Source: an uncultured Pseudomonadota bacterium (lineage in GTDB: Bacteria; Pseudomonadota; Gammaproteobacteria; Burkholderiales; Rhodocyclaceae). Taken from it: DNA of 10,460 bases. The stretch lies in assembly GCA_903939665.1 (NCBI GenBank), contig CAJAHZ010000059.1, positions 1 through 10,460 of the forward strand, given 5' to 3'. The notes below the pieces were generated by a model. The model saw only the letters and a program-made list of their open reading frames with translations. It was not told the origin of the DNA and made no database searches. A program made the position numbers and the translations under genes. This document shows, piece after piece, positions 1 through 6,377 of the stretch. The first letter of the stretch is position 1. The number at the start of each line of letters is the position of its first letter.

Positions 1-657
1 GACTGTCAACGAGCCGCTACCATCAGCCAGCGTGTAGCGGATGAGCCACATGAAACCGTCTTCTTCTTCACTCACCACTTCGAGGGCGGAGACTGCCGTG
101 TGCAGCACCGGGTCCCAATTCACCAGCCGCTTGCCGCGGTAGATCAGGCCTTCTTTGTGCAGGCGGACGAAGGTTTCGGTGACGATCTTCGAGAGGCCGG
201 CGTCCATCGTGAAGCGCTCGCGCGTCCAGTCGGGCGAGGTGCCGAGGCGGCGCATCTGTTTGGTGATGGTGTTGCCAGAGAATTCCTTCCACTCCCAGAC
301 CTTTTCGAGGAACTTCTCACGGCCGAGGTCATGGCGTGAAATGCCCTGCGCATCGAGTTGGCGTTCGACGACGATCTGCGTCGCGATACCGGCGTGGTCG
401 GTTCCCGGCTGCCATAGGGTGTTGTCGCCGCGCATGCGGTGGTAGCGCGTCAGCGCATCCATGATCGCTTGGTTGAAGCCGTGCCCCATGTGCAGCGTGC
501 CGGTAACGTTGGGCGGCGGCAGCAGGATGCAGAAGGCGTCGGACTGGGCGTTGGCGCGGGTGGTGTCGAGGCCGGCGTCGAAGTAGCCTTTGGCTTCCCA
601 TTCGGGATACCAGCGACGCTCGATGTCCGCTGGTTCAAAGCTTTTGGAGAGTTCCAT
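1..657 (-). CDS. valS: Valine--tRNA ligase, N-terminal 219 residues (cut by window edge)
   Basis: Class I aminoacyl-tRNA synthetase that charges tRNA-Val with valine in the cytoplasm. The reading frame runs from ATG at 657 to base 1 without a stop, so only the N-terminal part is present; family members are usually about 900-950 residues. The HIGH-type ATP-binding motif is visible as PPPNVTGTLHMGH (residues 47-59), followed by GTDHAGIATQ (85-94), which lines the active site. NWDPVLHTAVSALEV (180-194) marks the end of the first half of the Rossmann fold, just before the CP1 editing insertion, which lies mostly outside the window. The ATG is preceded by a perfect TATAAT at 696-691 but by no recognisable Shine-Dalgarno. 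It lies 83 nt downstream of the preceding gene on the same strand, so it may be transcribed both from its own promoter and by read-through from pepA-holC. Identification is firm; only the completeness is unknown. Confidence 0.97.
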   Translation of the reverse strand, partial: MELSKSFEPADIERRWYPEWEAKGYFDAGLDTTRANAQSDAFCILLPPPNVTGTLHMGHGFNQAIMDALTRYHRMRGDNTLWQPGTDHAGIATQIVVERQLDAQGISRHDLGREKFLEKVWEWKEFSGNTITKQMRRLGTSPDWTRERFTMDAGLSKIVTETFVRLHKEGLIYRGKRLVNWDPVLHTAVSALEVVSEEEDGFMWLIRYTLADGSGSLTV

Positions 658-690
658 AGGGGCGGCAATGGCAGATGGCGAAAAGCGGCG

Positions 691-696
691 ATTATA
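691..696 (-). promoter_or_regulatory. Consensus -10 box upstream of valS
   Basis: On the minus strand the hexamer at 696-691 is TATAAT, a perfect sigma-70 -10 element, about 33 nt before the valS ATG. A start point near 684 would give a leader of roughly 27 nt. The region where a -35 should lie is GC-rich and gives no match to TTGACA, so the promoter is either activator-dependent or fortuitous. It is the only strong AT-rich element in the gap between valS and the gene upstream. Confidence 0.4.
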
Positions 697-740
697 CCGG
701 ATCGCACCCACCCGCTGCGCCGGGCAGCAGAGCGGCGTGT

Positions 741-1214
741 TTAGTCGCGGCGATTCGGCTCGTCGAGCGGCAGTCGAAGCTGCTGGCGGCGAGCGAGGAA
801 GTCGCGTAATGCCATTTCCAAAGTTGCGCTGATCCCTGCGCGCAATTCTTCCTTGGCAGTGAGCAAGCTGGCTTCGATCAGTGTCGGCAACTCTATCCTC
901 ATCTGCTGTTCGATGGCGTGGGCGATATCGGAGACAAGGATGGCCACCAGCGTTTCGTCGAAACGGTCGGAACTCGCTTCAGATACTGCGGCCTCGGCTG
1001 ATACTTCCTCGGTGAGAACGGGTAGATCTTCGTCGTCGGCAGACAGGATTTCAGGAAAATCAATTTCCTCCAGTTTCGGCATGACCGATTCGCCCCGGCT
1101 TTGCGGCGCAGGAAAGTCTCCCGCTGGAACGGTCTCCTTGGGGGCGGCAACAAATGCGCGTCGGCGTCGCATCAGCGAGTCAGCACGATTGAAAACGTCG
1201 TTATTGTCGGCCAT
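741..1214 (-). CDS. Uncharacterised acidic protein between holC and valS (157 aa)
   Basis: I do not recognise a named domain. The N-terminus (1-25) is basic, with an RRRR run at 16-19. Residues about 26-85 are rich in Asp, Glu, Pro, Ala and Ser and look disordered. Residues about 86-145 are predicted by eye to form amphipathic helices, including IEQQMRIELPTLIEASL and a following LARRQQ stretch. There is no signal peptide, membrane segment or catalytic motif. The ATG shares one base with the holC stop (TGATG), so translation is probably coupled to holC, and the gene likely belongs to the pepA-holC transcript. The protein was checked against its neighbours: the overlap arrangement and the reading frame free of stops over 157 codons support a real gene. 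Its location next to valS and its acidic-disordered plus helical-tail layout recall alphaproteobacterial PopZ (DUF2497), but this is only a hypothesis. Confidence 0.8.
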   Translation of the reverse strand: MADNNDVFNRADSLMRRRRAFVAAPKETVPAGDFPAPQSRGESVMPKLEEIDFPEILSADDEDLPVLTEEVSAEAAVSEASSDRFDETLVAILVSDIAHAIEQQMRIELPTLIEASLLTAKEELRAGISATLEMALRDFLARRQQLRLPLDEPNRRD

Positions 1215-1639
1215 CAGCTTTTTCCGGAGAGATCAAAATACTTGATCTCGTAGCCGCGATCCTTGTAAAACTTGACGCGTTCTCGACCGGCGATGCGCTC
1301 ATCGTCTTGTTGTCCGACCACCTCGATGACGCTGGTAAAGCGCGAGAACCCGGGGGGGATTTCAGCTGACAGATTGATCAGGCGTTCATCCTGCGGAATC
1401 GATTCAAGCTTGTCGGCAATCAGCACCGGCGTTTCGCCGGCTAGCGGCGAGTCGCCGAGGACGTGCGGAACGAAGCCCGTTGGCGGATGCATCCATAACT
1501 GACGGTCCAGTGTTCCTGCCACTTCAGCATCCGGCGCGTAGATCAACAGGGCTTTTCCTTGCGCAAACGCCTTGCCTATCAGCGCCACCGCCGCAGCGAT
1601 TCGGTCGGTGGCGTTATGGTAGAAAAAAATCTGGGTCAA
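1214..1639 (-). CDS. holC: DNA polymerase III chi subunit
   Basis: Accessory subunit of the replicative clamp loader. In E. coli, chi binds the C-terminal tail of SSB and, through psi, links SSB to the clamp loader. The start TQIFFYHNA matches the family N-terminus (E. coli-type DFYxL/FYHNA). Further family features are the segment LLIYAPDAEVAGTLDRQLW (about 31-49), the FVPH and PVLIA strand motifs, and the C-terminal RERVKFYKDRGYEIKYFD (about 119-136). The length, 141 aa, is close to the 147 aa of E. coli. The start codon is TTG at 1639-1637, overlapping the pepA stop by 4 nt (TTGA), with a weak GGAAAG about 5 nt upstream; no ATG or GTG in this frame is better placed. Translation is therefore probably coupled to pepA, the usual gamma/betaproteobacterial neighbour of holC. 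Confidence 0.93.
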   Translation of the reverse strand: MTQIFFYHNATDRIAAAVALIGKAFAQGKALLIYAPDAEVAGTLDRQLWMHPPTGFVPHVLGDSPLAGETPVLIADKLESIPQDERLINLSAEIPPGFSRFTSVIEVVGQQDDERIAGRERVKFYKDRGYEIKYFDLSGKS

Positions 1640-3132
1640 TGGAGCTTTCCGGCGCGTTTCAGCAGGTAGTGAGTGAGCAGCGGGACAGGGCGGCCCGTGG
1701 CGCCTTTGTCGGCTCCCGATTTCCAGGCCGTGCCGGCGATGTCAAGGTGAGCCCACTCGAATTTTTTGGTAAAGCGCGAGAGGAAGCAGGCAGCACTGAT
1801 GCTGCCGCCCCAGCGACCGCCGATGTTGGCCATGTCGGCGAAAGGGCTCTTCAGCAATTCCTGATAGTCGTCCCACAAGGGCATTTGCCAGGCGCGATCA
1901 TGCGCTTCTTCGCCGGCATGGGCGAGTTCGCGGGCCAGACTGTCGTTGTTGGCAAAAAGCCCGGTGGCGACGTGACCGAGTGCGACAACACAGGCGCCGG
2001 TCAGTGTGGCGACGTCAATGACGGTTTCCGGCTCGAAGCGCTCAGCGTAGGTCAGTGCATCGCACAGGACAAGGCGACCCTCGGCGTCCGTGTTGAGAAT
2101 CTCGATGGTTTGGCCAGACATCGAAGTGACGATGTCGCCCGGTCGACTGGCCGCGCCTCCCGGCATGTTTTCGGTGGTCGGCACGATCACGGTGAGGTTG
2201 ATCGGCAACTTCATCTGTGCGATCGCCTTGATTGTGCCGAGCACGCTGGCTGCGCCGCACATGTCGTATTTCATCTCGTCCATTTCTGCGCCGGGCTTGA
2301 GCGAAATGCCGCCACTATCGAAAGTGATGCCCTTGCCGACCAGTACCAGCGGCTTTTCTTCGGCTTTCCCTCCCTTGTACTGCAGAACAATCAGCTTGGG
2401 TGGCTGGTGCGACCCTTTGGCCACCGAAAGCAGCGAGTGCATGCCGAGTGCTTCCATGTCGGCGCGCTCGAGTATCTCGCAGGCGATGCCGTGATCCTGC
2501 GCGATTTTCTGTGCGGTCTCGGCAAGATAGCTGGGGGTGCACACGTTGCCCGGCAAGTTGCCGAGATTCTTGGTCAGCGCCATGCCTTCGGCGATCGCCA
2601 GTCCTTGCGCCAGCGCTTCTTCGGCGGCGGCTAGTTCGTTGCGTCGCTCTACGGCAAAAGTGAGTTTGCGCAGGGGGCGGCGAACCTCGTCCTTTTTGCT
2701 TTTAAACTGATCGAAGCGGTAAACGGTTTCCTGGGCGACGATTGTTGCTTGCCGGATGCGCCAGGCAACACTGCGTTTCTTGACCGCCGTTTCGGTAAGG
2801 AACAGGGTGCCGTCAAAGGAACCGGTTTCGTTGAGCGTTTTCACCGAGCAGCGGATGGCATCGCAGTATTCCTTTTCGCGAAATTCCTTTTCCTTGCCCA
2901 GTCCAACCAGCAGAACACGGTCGCACAAGGTGCCGGGAACATTGTGCAGGAGCAGCGTTGATCCGGATTTGCCCTCCATGTCGCCGCGCCGAATAATGTC
3001 GGAAATGTAACTGCGCGCGGCGTTGTCAAGCAGCTCGGCAGGCAAGGTCAGTTTTCGTGGCTCGAAGACGCCAACAACCACGCAGGCACTGCGTTGCTTC
3101 TCCGGGCTTCCGCTTTTTATGCTAAATTCCAC
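1636..3132 (-). CDS. pepA: Cytosol (leucyl) aminopeptidase, M17 family
   Basis: Two-metal (Zn/Mn) aminopeptidase that removes N-terminal residues from peptides in the cytoplasm; E. coli PepA is also a DNA-binding protein in Xer recombination and carAB control. With the chosen start the protein has 498 residues (E. coli 503). The signature NTDAEGRL is at 347-354. Metal ligands are K267, D272, D290, D349 and E351, with catalytic K279 and R353, all present, so the enzyme should be active. The reading frame is open from a GTG at 3180, but the GTG at 3132 is preferred: it has GAGGAG 6 nt upstream (3144-3139) and gives the family N-terminus (M/V)EFSIKSGSPEK. It is the first gene of the pepA-holC-unknown-valS run, and its stop overlaps the holC start by 4 nt. 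It diverges from lptF. Confidence 0.97.
   Translation of the reverse strand: MEFSIKSGSPEKQRSACVVVGVFEPRKLTLPAELLDNAARSYISDIIRRGDMEGKSGSTLLLHNVPGTLCDRVLLVGLGKEKEFREKEYCDAIRCSVKTLNETGSFDGTLFLTETAVKKRSVAWRIRQATIVAQETVYRFDQFKSKKDEVRRPLRKLTFAVERRNELAAAEEALAQGLAIAEGMALTKNLGNLPGNVCTPSYLAETAQKIAQDHGIACEILERADMEALGMHSLLSVAKGSHQPPKLIVLQYKGGKAEEKPLVLVGKGITFDSGGISLKPGAEMDEMKYDMCGAASVLGTIKAIAQMKLPINLTVIVPTTENMPGGAASRPGDIVTSMSGQTIEILNTDAEGRLVLCDALTYAERFEPETVIDVATLTGACVVALGHVATGLFANNDSLARELAHAGEEAHDRAWQMPLWDDYQELLKSPFADMANIGGRWGGSISAACFLSRFTKKFEWAHLDIAGTAWKSGADKGATGRPVPLLTHYLLKRAGKLH
3094..3123 (+). promoter_or_regulatory. Possible weak promoter for lptFG
   Basis: TTGCTT (3094-3099) and TATGCT (3118-3123) are spaced by 18 nt, giving a start near 3130 and a leader of about 75 nt before lptF. 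Each hexamer matches consensus at 4 of 6 positions. It lies inside the N-terminal codons of pepA, on the opposite strand. The element is listed because lptF needs a promoter and the 73-nt gap itself shows no better one on the plus strand. An alternative-sigma promoter would not be recognised this way. Confidence 0.22.
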
Positions 3133-3138
3133 ACGCAG

Positions 3139-3144
3139 CTCCTC
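3139..3144 (-). promoter_or_regulatory. Shine-Dalgarno fixing the pepA GTG start
   Basis: GAGGAG on the minus strand, separated by 6 nt (CTGCGT) from the GTG at 3132. It is a near-perfect anti-16S match and decides in favour of this GTG over the in-frame GTG at 3180, which would give an extra 16 residues unlike the family N-terminus. Confidence 0.8.
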
Positions 3145-3172
3145 AATTAAAGCAGTTTTGTTGCAAAAGCCG

Positions 3173-3202
3173 ATTATCACTGCAGTTTTTCGTTAAAGTC
3201 AA
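3173..3202 (-). promoter_or_regulatory. Sigma-70 promoter for the pepA-holC-valS operon
   Basis: On the minus strand, TTGACT (3202-3197; 5 of 6 to consensus) is followed after 18 nt by GATAAT (3178-3173; 5 of 6). A start near 3166 would give a leader of about 33 nt before the pepA GTG and its Shine-Dalgarno. This would place the in-frame upstream GTG at 3180 outside the transcript, consistent with the chosen start. The -35 box lies only 3 nt from the lptF ATG, within the lptF leader. Confidence 0.6.
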
Positions 3203-3205
3203 AAA

Positions 3206-4285
3206 ATGATCTTCCAGCGCGCTGTCCGGCGCGAGTTTTCGCACTCGGCTGCTGGCATTTTTGTTGCGCTATTCGCCATCCTGCTGACGACCCAGCTGAT
3301 TCGTCTACTCAGTGAAGCGGCGCGCGGTGGGGTCGAGCCGGGTGCGGTAGCGGCCTTGCTAGGGTTTTCGGCGCTGGGCTATCTGCCTATTCTGCTGTCT
3401 CTGGCGCTTTTTATTTCGATTCTGCTGACCTTGTCGCGCAGTTACCGCGATTCCGAAATGGTCGTCTGGTTTTCCTCCGGGCTCTCACTGACGGCGTGGG
3501 TTCGCCCAGTGCTCAGCTTCTCCCTGCCGCTGGTTTTCGTCATCGCCGTCCTCTCCCTGTTTCTTTCTCCTTGGGCGCTGTCGCAGAGCACCGAATATCG
3601 GGAGAAGCTCAGCACGCGCAAGGACGCCGGGCAGGTTTCTCCGGGCGCATTTCAGGAGTCTGCCTCGGGAGATCGGGTGGTTTTCGTCGAGGCGGTTGCC
3701 GATGACGCCTCCTACGTTCGGAATGTCTTCGTCAGTTCGTTGCAGCATGAGCATCTTGGCGTAACGATGGCGGCCACCGGCCATCAGGAGATTGCGGAAA
3801 ATGGCGATCGTTTCATGGTCCTGGAAAAAGGCCGTCGTTACGAGGTCGAGCCGGGATCGCCGGAAATGCGCATTCTGGAGTACGAGCGCTATGCAATACG
3901 ACTGGAAACAAAGGAGTCGCGCGGAATTGAGTGGACGCCGAGAAATATGCCTACTTTGGAGTTGTTGAAGGTTGATCAGAACCGGCATCGCGCCGAGTTG
4001 CTCTGGCGGCTGAGCATTCCGCTGTCGGCAATCGTGCTCGCTTTGATGGCGATACCGCTTTCATTCGTCAATCCGCGTGCAGGGCGTTCTGCGAACATGA
4101 TTTTCGCCATTGCCACCTATCTGATTTATAACAACCTCATGACGATCAGCCAGACTTGGGTGGCGCAAGGCAAGATGTCATTTGCTCTGGGTGTCCTGCT
4201 GGTTCACGTGCTGATGTTGTGCCTTCTGCCGCTTCTTTTCTACCGGCGTATCGCTGTTCTTTCTTTTACGCGGTTCAGACGATGA
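3206..4285 (+). CDS. lptF: LPS export ABC transporter permease LptF
   Basis: Inner-membrane half of the LptB2FG transporter that extracts lipopolysaccharide from the inner membrane and passes it to LptC and the periplasmic bridge. The 359-residue protein shows the family plan: membrane helices at about 14-35, 50-76 and 102-124, a periplasmic beta-jellyroll region at about 126-262, then helices at about 267-287, 295-314 and 326-347. The loop RDSEMVVWFSSGLS (81-94) is the cytoplasmic coupling helix, with the conserved Glu (E84) that contacts LptB. The ATG at 3206 has only a weak AAAG-type ribosome site. The stop overlaps the lptG start (ATGA). It forms an operon with lptG and diverges from pepA, a classic arrangement in beta- and gammaproteobacteria. 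LptB, LptA and LptC are not in the window. Confidence 0.96.
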   Translation: MIFQRAVRREFSHSAAGIFVALFAILLTTQLIRLLSEAARGGVEPGAVAALLGFSALGYLPILLSLALFISILLTLSRSYRDSEMVVWFSSGLSLTAWVRPVLSFSLPLVFVIAVLSLFLSPWALSQSTEYREKLSTRKDAGQVSPGAFQESASGDRVVFVEAVADDASYVRNVFVSSLQHEHLGVTMAATGHQEIAENGDRFMVLEKGRRYEVEPGSPEMRILEYERYAIRLETKESRGIEWTPRNMPTLELLKVDQNRHRAELLWRLSIPLSAIVLALMAIPLSFVNPRAGRSANMIFAIATYLIYNNLMTISQTWVAQGKMSFALGVLLVHVLMLCLLPLLFYRRIAVLSFTRFRR

Positions 4286-5352
4286 GGATTTACCGCCGAT
4301 ATATCGCCCGCGAGACGCTGGGTGCGGTTCTGCTGGTTCTTGCCGCCTTTCTGACCTTGTTTGGTTTTTTCGATATGGTCGCCGACTTGAAGAATATCGG
4401 GGTGAATTACCAGTTTAAGGATGTTGTGCTTGGCGTTCTGCTGCATCTGCCTGAACGCGTTTATGAACTGACGCCGGTGGCCGTTCTGATCGGCACGCTC
4501 TATGCGTTGTCAGCGCTTGCCAGGCATTCCGAGATCACTGTGCTGAGGGCCTCCGGACTGTCAACCCGAGGTCTGTTGAGCGTCCTGTTGCAGGTGGCGG
4601 CCATCTTTGCGGCAGTGACTTTCCTGTTTGGTGAGTTTGTGGCGCCACCTGCCGAGCGCTATGCCGCGCAGCTCACGCTTCAGGCAAAAGGCTCCGTCAT
4701 CGGGCAGGGAACCAGCACCGGCGTTTGGTTCAAGGATGAGAGAAATTTCATCAATGTGAGAACCGTTTTGCCGGATACGCGCTTGCGCGAAATTCGTATC
4801 TACGAGTTTGATGAGAAGGCGAGGTTGCGTTCGGTCAGCGAAGCGGAGGAGGGGGAGTATGTTCCTCCCGCAAGTTGGCGACTGACCGGCGTCGTGCAGA
4901 CGCTTCTGAAAGGAGAGGCCGCTGTTGTCGAGAAAAAACCGGAGCTTCTTTGGCGCTCAGCTATTAATCCGGACATTCTTGCCGTGCTGATGGTTTCTCC
5001 GGATCGCATGTCCTTGCGGCATCTTTCCTCCTATACGAAACACTTGTCCGACAATCATCAAAAGACAAATCGTTACGATATCGCCATGTGGAAGAAGCTG
5101 ATTTATCCACTGGCAGCTTTTGTGATGGTGGCGCTGGCGCTGCCTTTCGGCTATACCCATAACCGCATGGGCGGGGTGAGCCTCAAGATTTTTTCCGGCG
5201 TCATGATCGGCATTCTTTTTCACATGCTCAACGGCTTGTTTTCGAACCTTGGCGCAATCAATAGTTGGTCGCCGTTTGTCAGTGCGATTACCCCTTCGGC
5301 CTTGTTCATGTTGGCGGCGATGGGAATGATTTGGTGGGTGGAGCGGCGTTGA
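4282..5352 (+). CDS. lptG: LPS export ABC transporter permease LptG
   Basis: Partner permease of LptF in the LPS extractor. It has 356 residues: helices at about 12-33, 50-78 and 99-119, a periplasmic jellyroll at about 122-265, and helices at about 271-290, 300-322 and 331-353. The coupling-helix segment RHSEITVLRASGLS (81-94) carries the conserved Glu (E84) and the LRASG signature. The N-terminus MRIYRRYIARE is typical. The start at 4282 is chosen because it overlaps the lptF stop by 4 nt (ATGA) and matches the family; the same frame is open further upstream from 4156, but that part lies inside lptF. There is no obvious Shine-Dalgarno, so translation is probably coupled to lptF. The stop codon lies 6 nt from the stop of the convergent RDD gene. 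Confidence 0.96.
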   Translation: MRIYRRYIARETLGAVLLVLAAFLTLFGFFDMVADLKNIGVNYQFKDVVLGVLLHLPERVYELTPVAVLIGTLYALSALARHSEITVLRASGLSTRGLLSVLLQVAAIFAAVTFLFGEFVAPPAERYAAQLTLQAKGSVIGQGTSTGVWFKDERNFINVRTVLPDTRLREIRIYEFDEKARLRSVSEAEEGEYVPPASWRLTGVVQTLLKGEAAVVEKKPELLWRSAINPDILAVLMVSPDRMSLRHLSSYTKHLSDNHQKTNRYDIAMWKKLIYPLAAFVMVALALPFGYTHNRMGGVSLKIFSGVMIGILFHMLNGLFSNLGAINSWSPFVSAITPSALFMLAAMGMIWWVERR

Positions 5353-5360
5353 TACCGCTC
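5341..5360. terminator. Small hairpin spanning the convergent lptG / RDD stop codons
   Basis: GAGCGG at 5341-5346 and its exact complement CCGCTC at 5355-5360 can form a 6-bp GC-rich stem with an 8-nt loop. The lptG TGA lies in the loop, and the stem overlaps the RDD stop. There is no T-run on either strand, so it is not a canonical intrinsic terminator. It is the only structure available to separate the two converging transcripts. Confidence 0.3.
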
Positions 5361-5784
5361 AGGCCATGATCAGCCGCGTGCCGGCAATCCGGTCATGCAG
5401 AAATTGCCGGTCACGATCAAGCAGCGCCCAGAATATCCCCGCGCCGGCCAGTGCGAAACTTGGCCAGCACAGCAGGTAGCGAACAAGTGCCTGTGCGGGG
5501 AGGACGGGCAACCCTTCGCGCGTCACGAGCCGGATATGCCAGGTCTTCATTGCCAGTGTTTGCCGGCCATTACTCCAGAACCAAAGAAAGTAGACGAGCA
5601 GCACAATGAAAAAATGCGCTTGCAAGACAATCCGTGAAGCGACGTAATGGCCGAAGGCACCGAGCAGGACGTGCGGCAGTATCAGCGCGAGCGAAATTAC
5701 GCCAAGCAGGAGAAGCGCCTCATACAGCATGCTGGCGAGCCGGCGCATGAGGCCTGGCGGCTTGTTATGGCCGGTAGCGGGCAT
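5359..5784 (-). CDS. RDD-family small integral membrane protein
   Basis: A 141-residue polytopic inner-membrane protein of the RDD family, whose molecular role is mostly unknown (some members are linked to ion transport). Family marks are MRRLASMLYE (13-22, where the last acidic residue of the first motif is Glu rather than Asp), the segment GRQTLAMKTWHIRLV (73-87), and the C-terminal HDRIAGTRLI (130-139). Membrane helices are expected at about 21-43, 53-72 and 103-122. The ATG at 5784 shares one base with the DUF3106 stop (TGATG), and no Shine-Dalgarno is seen, so it is probably translated by coupling. The frame is open further upstream (to 6108), but those codons lie inside DUF3106 and look like a shadow. 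It is the last gene of the sigma-factor cluster. Confidence 0.88.
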   Translation of the reverse strand: MPATGHNKPPGLMRRLASMLYEALLLLGVISLALILPHVLLGAFGHYVASRIVLQAHFFIVLLVYFLWFWSNGRQTLAMKTWHIRLVTREGLPVLPAQALVRYLLCWPSFALAGAGIFWALLDRDRQFLHDRIAGTRLIMA

Positions 5785-6377
5785 CAGGGGCGAGATGTCG
5801 TGTCGGATTGGGTGGCTTGGGGGGCGTCCGATGGTGCCGGTGCGCTGGGGGCTGGCGTTGTGATGGTGGCGGGCGTTGTGATGGTGGCGGGCGACAAGGG
5901 CAGCACCCCGGCTGCCGCCGTCCGCCCTGGCTTGGTCGCCGTCATATTGGCCGCCTGTTGCTTGTGCTTCTCTTTTTCTTCTTCCGGCAGGCTGGAGTAT
6001 TCCTCCCACTTCTGTTTCAGCTCCAGCTTCTTTTCCGTCGGAAGTTGATTCACCGCCTGAAACTTCTCGCGCGCAAGCCGCCGCTGCTCCGGGCTCAGTT
6101 TTGCCCATTCCTGCATCTGCCCCTGAATCCGCCGCTGTTCATCCGGCGCTAGTCCAGGAAAGCGTTGGGCAATGCCCACCCATTTTTTCCTGCGGTAGTT
6201 CTCCATGCCATCCCATTCGCCACCGAGCGGGGCGAGGACGGTCTTTTGTTGGGCCGTGAGTTCATTCCACTTTGGTTGCGGTGGCGTTGCAACGACAGAC
6301 GGGTTGGGCGTCGCCGCCCAACCCGTACCTGCCAGCAAAGTGCTGAGAATCAGTGCGGCGAGGCGCTTTTTAACCAT
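5784..6377 (-). CDS. DUF3106 exported helical-repeat protein
   Basis: A 197-residue protein of unknown function. The N-terminus MVKKRLAALILSTLLAGTGWAA is a Sec signal peptide, with cleavage expected near residue 22, so the mature protein is periplasmic. Residues 40-145 show an 18-residue period: unit starts at L40, M58, L76, L94, L112 and L130, often L-x-P-E/D-E/Q, with a bulky residue at unit position 16 (W55, F73, W91, V109, Y127). The region is highly charged and helical. The tail (146-197) is low complexity in Pro, Thr, Ala and Ser, with a tandem TITTPA pair. The ATG at 6377 has AAGGG 9 nt upstream (6391-6387). It overlaps the end of DUF3619 by 28 nt, and its stop overlaps the RDD start. 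The DUF assignment is recalled from family knowledge. The context suggests a cell-envelope role with the sigma factor, which is inference. Confidence 0.87.
   Translation of the reverse strand: MVKKRLAALILSTLLAGTGWAATPNPSVVATPPQPKWNELTAQQKTVLAPLGGEWDGMENYRRKKWVGIAQRFPGLAPDEQRRIQGQMQEWAKLSPEQRRLAREKFQAVNQLPTEKKLELKQKWEEYSSLPEEEKEKHKQQAANMTATKPGRTAAAGVLPLSPATITTPATITTPAPSAPAPSDAPQATQSDTTSRP
5857..5892 (-). repeat. 18-bp tandem repeat, two perfect copies
   Basis: GTTGTGATGGTGGCGGGC (plus-strand reading) occurs at 5857-5874 and again at 5875-5892 with no mismatch. It lies in the low-complexity tail of DUF3106 and encodes a doubled six-residue unit (PATITT twice). Because the unit is a multiple of three, copy-number change would preserve frame. 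Confidence 0.9.

Noticed and set aside
658..740. T-box riboswitch upstream of valS
   Set aside because: The gap is only 83 nt, has no T-box core sequence, and T-boxes on tRNA synthetase genes are typical of Firmicutes.
1480..2634. Long plus-strand open frame (384 codons) opposite pepA
   Set aside because: It lies wholly antisense to holC/pepA, whose catalytic residues are intact; its protein has no recognisable motif and reads like a high-GC shadow.
3133..3180. In-frame GTG at 3180 as the pepA start
   Set aside because: It would add 16 residues not found in the family, lacks a ribosome site, and lies upstream of the predicted transcription start.
5785..6108. Upstream extension of the RDD frame to 6108, which would give a 249-residue protein
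   Set aside because: The extra codons lie in another frame of DUF3106, give low-complexity sequence with His repeats, and are unlike RDD proteins; the TGATG overlap at 5784 gives the expected length.
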